DNA of 12,613 nucleotides from JBBSIG01 sp038232215. GTDB lineage: Bacteria > Actinomycetota > Thermoleophilia > Gaiellales > Gaiellaceae. The notes beneath the pieces are model-generated. The model was not told the origin of the DNA. It saw only the letters and a list, made by a program, of their open reading frames with translations, and did not search any database. Both the position numbers and the translations under genes were made by a program. Of this stretch, positions 7,566 to 12,613 are shown in pieces (position 1 is the first letter of the stretch; each line of letters begins with the position of its first letter). The DNA lies in NCBI GenBank assembly GCA_038232215.1, contig JBBSIG010000061.1:1-12613 (forward strand), read 5' to 3'.

Positions 7566-7579
7566 TGACAACGATTGCA
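7566..7579. promoter_or_regulatory. Putative LacI-family operator O3 (ATPase-mannosidase-kinase operon)
   Basis: The plus strand reads TGACAACGATTGCA, matching TGnnAnCGnTnnCA at all fixed positions and sharing the CAACG core with the other two sites. It overlaps the proposed -35 element of the plus-strand promoter, and its centre is 70 bases from the centre of O2. Binding would be expected to block the plus-strand unit. Confidence 0.62.
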
Positions 7580-7603
7580 TCCCGGCCGCGCGGGCGTTAC
7601 ATT
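7575..7603 (+). promoter_or_regulatory. Putative promoter for the plus-strand catabolic operon, likely giving a leaderless mRNA
   Basis: TTGCAT (7575-7580) is followed by a 17-base spacer and TACATT (7598-7603), which fits TATAAT at 4 of 6 positions and the actinobacterial TAnnnT form. The GTG start of the ATPase begins 8 bases after the end of the -10, where transcription would itself begin. There is no Shine-Dalgarno before that GTG. Together these point to a leaderless transcript. The -35 match is weak, so the assignment rests mainly on the spacing. Confidence 0.45.
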
Positions 7604-7610
7604 CCCGCTC

Positions 7611-8792
7611 GTGGGCCGGATCGAGCTCGAGAACGTGACGAAGTCGTTCGGCGAGGGGGAGGTGCTCGCCGTCGACGATGTCACCCTCACGATCGAGGAA
7701 GGCGAGTTCATGGTCCTCGTCGGGCCGTCGGGCTGCGGGAAGACGACGCTCCTGCGCTCGATCGGCGGCCTCGAGAAGGTGACGGGCGGGCGCATCCGCA
7801 TCGGCGACCGCGACGTCACCAAGCTCGAGCCGGGCGATCGGGACCTCGCCATGGTCTTCCAAAACTACGCGCTTTACCCGCACATGAGCGTGGGCAAGAA
7901 CCTCGGCTACGGGCTCCGGGTGCGCAGGACGCCGAAGAAGGAGCGCGACGCGCGGGTCAAGGAGGTCGCGACGCTGCTCGGGCTCGAGGAGCTGCTCGAC
8001 CGGCGCCCGGGCCAGCTCTCCGGCGGTCAGCAGCAACGCGTCGCGATGGGCCGCGCGATCATCCGCGAGCCGGCGGCCTTCCTGATGGACGAGCCGCTCT
8101 CGAACCTGGACGCGAAGCTGCGCGTCACCATGCGCACGTCGCTCCAGCAGCTGCATTCGCGCCTCGGCACGACGACGGTGTACGTCACGCACGACCAGGT
8201 GGAGGCGATGACGCTCGGGCAGCGGGTGGCGGTGATGCGGGACGGCCGGATGCAGCAGGTGGACGCCCCGCAGCGCCTGTACGAGGAGCCGGCGAACCTC
8301 TTCGTCGCGGCGTTCATCGGCTCGCCCGCGATGAACCTCCTCACCGGGACGCTCACCGACGACGCCGTCCGGATCGGCGAGCTCGAGATCCCGCTCGACC
8401 GCGCGCACCGCCCGCCTGCGCTTCGAGACGGGCGCGTGACGCTCGGCATCCGTCCCGAGGCCTTCGAGGACGCCGCCTTCGCCGACTCGTCGCTGCCCCA
8501 GGTGGAGGTGCGGGTAGAGGTGCTCGAGGAGCTGGGCTCGGACGCCTACGTCTTCTTCGAGCTCGACGCCGAGCCGATCGTCGTCGAGGAGGCGCGCTCG
8601 GACGAGGGCGAGGAGGAGACGACGCTCCTCGCCGAGGATCGCGACCGCGCCCTCTTCGCCGGCCGCGTGGACGCGAGGACGAAGGCCGAGGTGGGCGACG
8701 TCGTACGGCTCGCCGTCGATCCCTCCCGCTTCTACTTCTTCTCGCCCGGGACCGGCGAGAGTCTGCTCGACGGCGCCGCTCGCGCCGCGTAA
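7611..8792 (+). CDS. MalK/UgpC-type sugar ABC transporter ATP-binding protein
   Basis: This 393-residue ATPase powers binding-protein-dependent sugar import from the cytoplasmic face. Visible motifs are Walker A GPSGCGKTT (38-46), Q-loop FQNYALYPHMSV (83-94), signature LSGGQQQR (136-143), Walker B AFLMDEPLSNLD (156-167) and the H-loop VTHDQVEAMTLGQR (192-205). The C-terminal TOBE/OB region (about 240-380) is the regulatory extension of the MalK/UgpC/MsmX group. A very acidic stretch at about 325-344 (VVEEARSDEGEEETTLLAED) lies inside it. The start is GTG at 7611, where homology begins; an in-frame TTG at 7575 falls within an operator-like site and is unlikely. No binding protein or permease lies beside it on this strand, so it probably serves the SBP/MalF/MalG set at the left end of the window. 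It could also be a shared ATPase. Confidence 0.96.
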   Translation: MGRIELENVTKSFGEGEVLAVDDVTLTIEEGEFMVLVGPSGCGKTTLLRSIGGLEKVTGGRIRIGDRDVTKLEPGDRDLAMVFQNYALYPHMSVGKNLGYGLRVRRTPKKERDARVKEVATLLGLEELLDRRPGQLSGGQQQRVAMGRAIIREPAAFLMDEPLSNLDAKLRVTMRTSLQQLHSRLGTTTVYVTHDQVEAMTLGQRVAVMRDGRMQQVDAPQRLYEEPANLFVAAFIGSPAMNLLTGTLTDDAVRIGELEIPLDRAHRPPALRDGRVTLGIRPEAFEDAAFADSSLPQVEVRVEVLEELGSDAYVFFELDAEPIVVEEARSDEGEEETTLLAEDRDRALFAGRVDARTKAEVGDVVRLAVDPSRFYFFSPGTGESLLDGAARAA

Positions 8793-8803
8793 CGAGCCTC
8801 GCC

Positions 8804-11671
8804 CTGATCCGTCACACGGAGTACACGCGCGCGCGACTGGCGCAGACCTCGGAGCGGCTACGCGAGCTGATCTACCCGGAGGTGCGCGGGCTGGACGAGC
8901 TGCTCGTCAGCGGCCCCGTCGGCCGCATCGGCCGGGAAGCGGCGCAGAGGCTCGAGTACCGCCCGGCGGCACTCGGCGAGCGCTTCGGCCCGCTCTGGGC
9001 GACGTACTGGTTCCGGCTCGGGGCGACGGTGCCGGAGGAGTGGGCCGGGCGCCGCGTCGACCTGCTCTGGGACTCGGGCAGCGAGGCCACCCTCTGGCTC
9101 GGCGGCGCCCCCGTGCAGGGACTCGACCCGCATCATCCCGACGCGGTGGTCACGCCGAGCGCCGAGCCGGGAGACCGCCTCGCGCTCGAGGTCGAGCTGG
9201 CGTGCAACGGCCTGTTCGGGAGGCCCGAGGTCGCGGTCGAGCTCCGCCGCTGCGAGCTCGCCGTGCTCGACCCCGACGCGTGGCGGCTGTTCTTCGACTT
9301 CGAGACGCTGCGCGCGCTCGAGGCGGGCGAGGGTCTCGACGCCAGCTTCGCGGGCGAGCTGCGCGCGCAGCTCGAGCGCTTCTGCGACCTCTGGCCGGGC
9401 GAGGGCGCGGGCGAGCTTCTCGAGGCGCTCTACCGGCACAGGAACGGAACCCACGCGCACAGGGTGGCCGCGATCGGCCACGCGCACATCGACACGGCCT
9501 GGCTCTGGCCGCTCGCCGAGAGCTACCGCAAGGTCGTCAGGACCCTGACGACGCAGCTGCGCTACCTGGACGAGTACCCGGACTACCGCTTCGCCTGCTC
9601 CCAGGCCGCACAGCTCTCGTGGGTGCAGGAGCGGGATCCCGACCTCTGGGCCCGTGTCCGCGAGCAGGTCGCCGCAGGCCGGCTCGTTCCGGTCGGCGGA
9701 AGCTGGGTGGAGCCGGACTGCAACCTTCCCTCGGGCGAGGCGCTGCTGCGCCAGTTCCTGCACGGGCAGCGCTTCTTCGAGCGGGAGCTCGGCGTCCGCT
9801 GCCGCGAGTTCTGGAGTCCGGACGCCTTCGGCTACGCCGGCCAGCTCCCGCAGGTCCTGCGCGAGGCGGGGATCACGCGCTTCCTCACCCAGAAGCTCTC
9901 CTGGAACCGCTTCAACCGGCCCGAGCACCATACGTTCGTCTGGCAGGGAAGCGACGGCAGCGAGGTGCTCGGGCACTTCCCGCCGGCGGACACCTACTCG
10001 AGCGAGGCGACCGTCCCGGAGCTCCTCCGCACGGCGCGCGCCTACGCGGCACACGAGTACTCCGGCACGAGCCTGCTCGTCTTCGGGCACGGGGACGGGG
10101 GCGGGGGGCCGACGAGGGCGATGCTCGAGACGATCGGCCGCGCGGGCGACCTGCAGGGGCTACCCCGCACCTCGATGCGCACGAGCGACGAGTTCTTCCA
10201 GGCGCTCGAGGCCGAGACCGGCGAGCGACCGGTCGTGGTCGGCGAGCTCTACTTCGAGTACCACCGCGGCACGTACACGTCGCAGGCGCGGACGAAGCGC
10301 CTCAACCGGCGCTGCGAGCAGGCTCTGCACGACGCGGAGTTCCTCCTCTGCCTGGGTAGGGGCGCCTACCCCCGAGCGGAGCTCGACCGGCTCTGGAAGC
10401 TCCTGCTCCTGAACCAGTTCCACGACATCCTCCCCGGCTCCTCGATCCGTCTCGTCCACGAGGAGGCCGAGCGCGACCTGGCGGAGGTCGAGGCCGGCGC
10501 CGACGCGCTCTGGCCGAGCGGGGAGACGCCCGTGAGCACGATCGGCTTCGAGCGGCGCGAGGTCGTACGAGCGCCCGGCGGCGAGCTACGCGTGGTCGAG
10601 GCGCCGAGCTACGGGCCGGGCACCTTCGTCGAGCCCGACGACGAGGTGCGGCTCGAGGGGCTCGTGCTCGAGAACGCGCACCTCCGCGCCCGCCTCTCGC
10701 CGGATGGGACGATCGCGAGCCTCGTCGAGAAGACGACGGGGCGCGAGACCCTCGCCGCGCCGGGAAACCGGCTCGAGCTCTACGACGACCGTCCGGTGAG
10801 CTTCGACGCCTGGGACGTCGACCCGGCTCATCTGCGCACGCGGCGCGACTGCCCGCCGGCCGACTCGTACGGCGTCGTGAGCGACTCGCCCCTGCGGGCG
10901 GAGGTCGCGTTCGAGCGCTCGCTGGGCGAGGCGAGCCGCCTGCGCCAGGTGATCCGCCTCGACGCGGGCTCGCGACGGCTCGAGCTGCACACGTCGGTCG
11001 ACTGGCACGAGAGCCACGTGCTGCTCAAGGTCTGCTTTCCGCTCCTCGCCCGGGCCCCGACCGCGACGTACGAGACGCCCTTCGGCTACACGGAGCGCCC
11101 GACCCACTACTCCACGAGCTGGGACCGCGCCCGGTACGAGGTGCCCGGTCATCGCTTCGCCGACCTCTCCGAGCACGGCTTCGGCGCCGCCCTGCTGACC
11201 GACTCGAAGTACGGGTACAGCTGCTTCGGCAACGAGCTGCGGATCAGCCTCCTGCGCGCCCCGAAGAGCCCGGACCCGGAAGCCGACCTGGGCCGACACG
11301 AGCTCTCCTACGCGATCGTCCCCCACGCCGGGGGCTGGCGCGAGGCCGGCGTCCTCGCCGAGGCGATCCGCTTCAACGCCCCGCTGCGCTGGACGGAGGG
11401 CGCCGGTGGGAGCGGATCCTTCGCGTCCGTCGACGGCCCCGGCCTCGTCCTCGACACGGTCAAGCGGGCCGAGGACTCGGACGCGCTCGTCCTGCGGCTC
11501 TACGAGGCGCACGGCGGCCGCGGAATCGCGCGCCTGCGGCTCGGCATCCCGTTCGCGTCGGCACGGCTCGCGAGCGGGCTCGAGGAGGATCGGGCGCCGC
11601 TCGAGGTCGATGGGGACGCGATCGTGCTGTCGTACCGGCCGCACGCCGTCCTCACCGTGAAGGTGACGTGA
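8804..11671 (+). CDS. GH38 alpha-mannosidase
   Basis: This ~955-residue cytoplasmic glycosidase has no signal peptide. It should hydrolyse terminal alpha-mannosides by a retaining, metal-dependent mechanism. An N-terminal beta domain of the type seen in cytosolic MAN2C1-like enzymes comes first (TYWFRLGATVPEEWAGRRVD, about 67-86). The GH38 catalytic barrel follows: AIGHAHIDTAWLWPLAES at about 223-240 supplies metal ligands H226 and D230. FWSPDAFGYAGQLPQ (336-350) contains the probable nucleophile D340. VFGHGDGGGGPT (426-437) supplies another metal ligand. A helical middle domain with LLNQFHDILPGSSI and a large C-terminal beta domain complete it. No ATG, GTG or TTG exists in frame between the ATPase stop and GTG 8882. 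The conserved-looking N-terminus (IRHTEYTRARLAQ) suggests a start at CTG 8804 or close by; this start is uncertain. It ends in a 4-base overlap with the kinase gene. Mannosylglycerate hydrolase is an alternative GH38 activity. Confidence 0.93.
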   Translation: MIRHTEYTRARLAQTSERLRELIYPEVRGLDELLVSGPVGRIGREAAQRLEYRPAALGERFGPLWATYWFRLGATVPEEWAGRRVDLLWDSGSEATLWLGGAPVQGLDPHHPDAVVTPSAEPGDRLALEVELACNGLFGRPEVAVELRRCELAVLDPDAWRLFFDFETLRALEAGEGLDASFAGELRAQLERFCDLWPGEGAGELLEALYRHRNGTHAHRVAAIGHAHIDTAWLWPLAESYRKVVRTLTTQLRYLDEYPDYRFACSQAAQLSWVQERDPDLWARVREQVAAGRLVPVGGSWVEPDCNLPSGEALLRQFLHGQRFFERELGVRCREFWSPDAFGYAGQLPQVLREAGITRFLTQKLSWNRFNRPEHHTFVWQGSDGSEVLGHFPPADTYSSEATVPELLRTARAYAAHEYSGTSLLVFGHGDGGGGPTRAMLETIGRAGDLQGLPRTSMRTSDEFFQALEAETGERPVVVGELYFEYHRGTYTSQARTKRLNRRCEQALHDAEFLLCLGRGAYPRAELDRLWKLLLLNQFHDILPGSSIRLVHEEAERDLAEVEAGADALWPSGETPVSTIGFERREVVRAPGGELRVVEAPSYGPGTFVEPDDEVRLEGLVLENAHLRARLSPDGTIASLVEKTTGRETLAAPGNRLELYDDRPVSFDAWDVDPAHLRTRRDCPPADSYGVVSDSPLRAEVAFERSLGEASRLRQVIRLDAGSRRLELHTSVDWHESHVLLKVCFPLLARAPTATYETPFGYTERPTHYSTSWDRARYEVPGHRFADLSEHGFGAALLTDSKYGYSCFGNELRISLLRAPKSPDPEADLGRHELSYAIVPHAGGWREAGVLAEAIRFNAPLRWTEGAGGSGSFASVDGPGLVLDTVKRAEDSDALVLRLYEAHGGRGIARLRLGIPFASARLASGLEEDRAPLEVDGDAIVLSYRPHAVLTVKVT

Positions 11672-12504
11672 GCCCGTCCGTCGCCTGCGTCGGCCTCGCC
11701 ACGCTCGACACGATCCTCGCTGTGCCGCACCATCCCGGCCCGGACGACCGCGTGGTCGCTTCGGAGCTCGTGGTCTCGGGCGGAGGCCCGGCGGCGACCG
11801 CAGCGGTCACCCTGGCGCGCCTCGACGTGCCCGTCGCCTTCGTGGGCGCGGTGGGAGACGATGAGATCGGCGTGACGATCCGGGAGGGGCTCGAGCGGGA
11901 AGGGGTCGACGTCTCGGAGCTCGCCGTCGTGCCGGGGGCGCGCTCGCCGCAGAGCGCGATCCTCGTCGGCTGGGAGGGTCGCTCGATCGCCACCTTCCCC
12001 GGAACCCTGCCGCCGCTCGAGCTGGGCGAGCGCGCGCTCGGGCTCTGCCTGCGCGCGGCCTGGGTGCACGCCGACCACGTGGGCTACGGCGCCGTCCCGC
12101 GCGGCCGCGTTCGGCTCTCGATCGACGGCGGCAACCCGATCGAAGGTCTCGACCTCCGCGGTGTCGCCCTCTACGCACCGACGGAGCCGGCGCTCCGGGC
12201 GACCTTCGGCGGCGCCGAGGAGGCTCTCGCCGCGGGGGCGGAGCTCGTCGTCGTCACGCGGGGCGAGCGCGGCAGCGTCGCCTGCACGAGCGAGGGAGAG
12301 GTGCTGGAGGCGGCCCCGTATCCGGTGGAGCCGGTCAGCACGCTCGGCGCCGGAGACGTCTTCCACGGCGCGCTGCTCGCCGAGCTCGTCCGCGAGGTGC
12401 CGCTCCACGAGGCGCTCGAGTTCGCGAACATCTGCGCCGCGCTCTCGTGCCGCTCGCTCGACGGGCGCTCCGCGGTCCCGACCCTCGAGGAGGTTCCCGT
12501 ATGA
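11668..12504 (+). CDS. PfkB-family (ribokinase-like) carbohydrate kinase
   Basis: This 278-residue cytoplasmic kinase transfers phosphate from ATP to a sugar or related alcohol. The N-terminal VACVGLATLDTILAVP begins the Rossmann-like core. VSGGGPAATAAVTLARL (36-52) is the PfkB glycine-rich substrate segment, and VGAVGDDEIG (59-68) follows. STLGAGDVFHGALLAEL (224-240) is PfkB signature 2 with catalytic D230; the usual DTxGAGD has Ser instead of the first Asp. It is shorter than many members (about 300-320), apparently from compact lid and middle loops. The GGGPAATAA and GAGDVFHGAL wording recalls the branch that includes sulfofructose kinase YihV, but residues I remember as important for sulfonate binding there are not evident, so I do not assign that activity. 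The GTG start at 11668 overlaps the mannosidase stop by 4 bases. It likely phosphorylates the monosaccharide released upstream. Confidence 0.9.
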   Translation: MSPSVACVGLATLDTILAVPHHPGPDDRVVASELVVSGGGPAATAAVTLARLDVPVAFVGAVGDDEIGVTIREGLEREGVDVSELAVVPGARSPQSAILVGWEGRSIATFPGTLPPLELGERALGLCLRAAWVHADHVGYGAVPRGRVRLSIDGGNPIEGLDLRGVALYAPTEPALRATFGGAEEALAAGAELVVVTRGERGSVACTSEGEVLEAAPYPVEPVSTLGAGDVFHGALLAELVREVPLHEALEFANICAALSCRSLDGRSAVPTLEEVPV

Positions 12505-12613
12505 CCCATCGCATCGCAGTGATCCCGGGCGACGGCGCCGGCCCGGAGGTCGTGGCCGAGGCGCGGAAGGCCGTCGACGCGCTCGGGCTCGAGCTCGAGT
12601 GGCACGATCTCCC
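12501..12613 (+). CDS. Isocitrate/isopropylmalate dehydrogenase-family protein (partial, N-terminus only)
   Basis: Only 37 residues are visible before the window ends. HRIAVIPGDGAGPEVVAEAR is the first strand, glycine loop and helix of the beta-decarboxylating dehydrogenase family (isopropylmalate, isocitrate, tartrate/D-malate and homoisocitrate dehydrogenases), which oxidise a 2-hydroxy acid with NAD(P). The usual GDGIGPE reads GDGAGPE here. ATG at 12501 overlaps the kinase stop (ATGA), and a strong GAGGAGG Shine-Dalgarno at 12487-12493 sits 7 bases upstream. Its place in a sugar operon argues against a housekeeping LeuB or Icd and for a tartrate- or hydroxyacid-type substrate, but this is inference from position. 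Confidence 0.8.
   Translation, partial: MTHRIAVIPGDGAGPEVVAEARKAVDALGLELEWHDL

Noticed and set aside
3882..8408. A 1508-codon open frame on the minus strand spanning the glycosidase and running through the MBL and ATPase genes.
   Set aside because: Only the 3882-5648 part looks like protein. The rest is arginine-, alanine- and proline-rich low-complexity translation lying in the wrong frame or antisense to clear genes, a known effect of high GC content.
5216..11671. A 2151-codon open frame on the plus strand covering the antisense of the MBL gene and continuing into the GH38 gene.
   Set aside because: Recognisable sequence starts only near 8804. The upstream part is a GC-driven shadow of the genes on the other strand and of the ATPase in another frame.
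8804..11671. Mannosylglycerate hydrolase (MngB-type) as the specific function of the GH38 enzyme.
   Set aside because: The motifs are shared by all GH38 enzymes, and the N-terminal beta domain fits the larger MAN2C1-like type. Kept only as an alternative.
11668..12504. Sulfoquinovose (sulfo-glycolysis) locus suggested by YihV-like wording in the kinase.
   Set aside because: No sulfoquinovosidase, isomerase or aldolase of that pathway is present, and the sulfonate-binding residues I recall for YihV are not evident. General PfkB similarity explains the resemblance.
1..12613. Mobile element, CRISPR array, tRNA or other RNA gene, phage or defence system.
   Set aside because: No transposase or integrase, terminal repeats, spaced direct repeats or cloverleaf sequence was seen, and all sequence longer than about 140 bases is accounted for by coding genes.

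Overview
The window is about 12.6 kb of very GC-rich bacterial DNA. Its codons mostly end in G or C, start codons are often GTG or TTG, and genes are packed with 4-base overlaps. This fits a high-GC actinobacterium, perhaps of the Thermoleophilia type, but that placement is inference from composition and gene style; no marker gene is present. All nine genes belong to one carbohydrate import and breakdown locus. I see no RNA gene, insertion sequence, CRISPR array or phage gene.

Layout. Bases 1-2694 (minus strand) encode the membrane and binding parts of a sugar ABC importer: solute-binding protein, MalF-type permease and MalG-type permease (cut by the left edge). Bases 2821-7471 (minus strand) form a second unit: a tandem metallo-beta-lactamase (MBL) fold protein with a C-terminal Ig-like domain, a GH-D clan (GH36/27-like) glycosidase, and a LacI-family regulator, each overlapping the next by 4 bases. 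A divergent control region (about 7472-7610) separates this from a plus-strand unit: a MalK/UgpC-type ABC ATPase, a GH38 alpha-mannosidase, a PfkB-family sugar kinase, and the beginning of an isocitrate/isopropylmalate-dehydrogenase-family enzyme (cut by the right edge).

How it may work. An alpha-linked oligosaccharide or glycoside would be bound outside the cell and imported by the SBP/MalF/MalG/ATPase complex. Two cytoplasmic glycosidases (neither has a visible signal peptide) would then cleave it, and the sugar would be phosphorylated by the PfkB kinase. The tandem MBL protein and the dehydrogenase imply extra chemistry that a simple mannoside pathway does not need. The true substrate cannot be read from the sequence.

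Regulation. Three near-palindromic 14-base sites with a central CG and the shared core CAACG lie in the promoter regions of all three transcription units: 2756-2769, 7496-7509 and 7566-7579. They match the general LacI-family operator pattern TGnnAnCGnTnnCA exactly (two sites) or with one mismatch (one site). The simplest reading is one autoregulated local regulon run by the LacI-type protein encoded here. The most unusual element is the two-domain MBL protein with an Ig-like tail, embedded between glycosidase genes.
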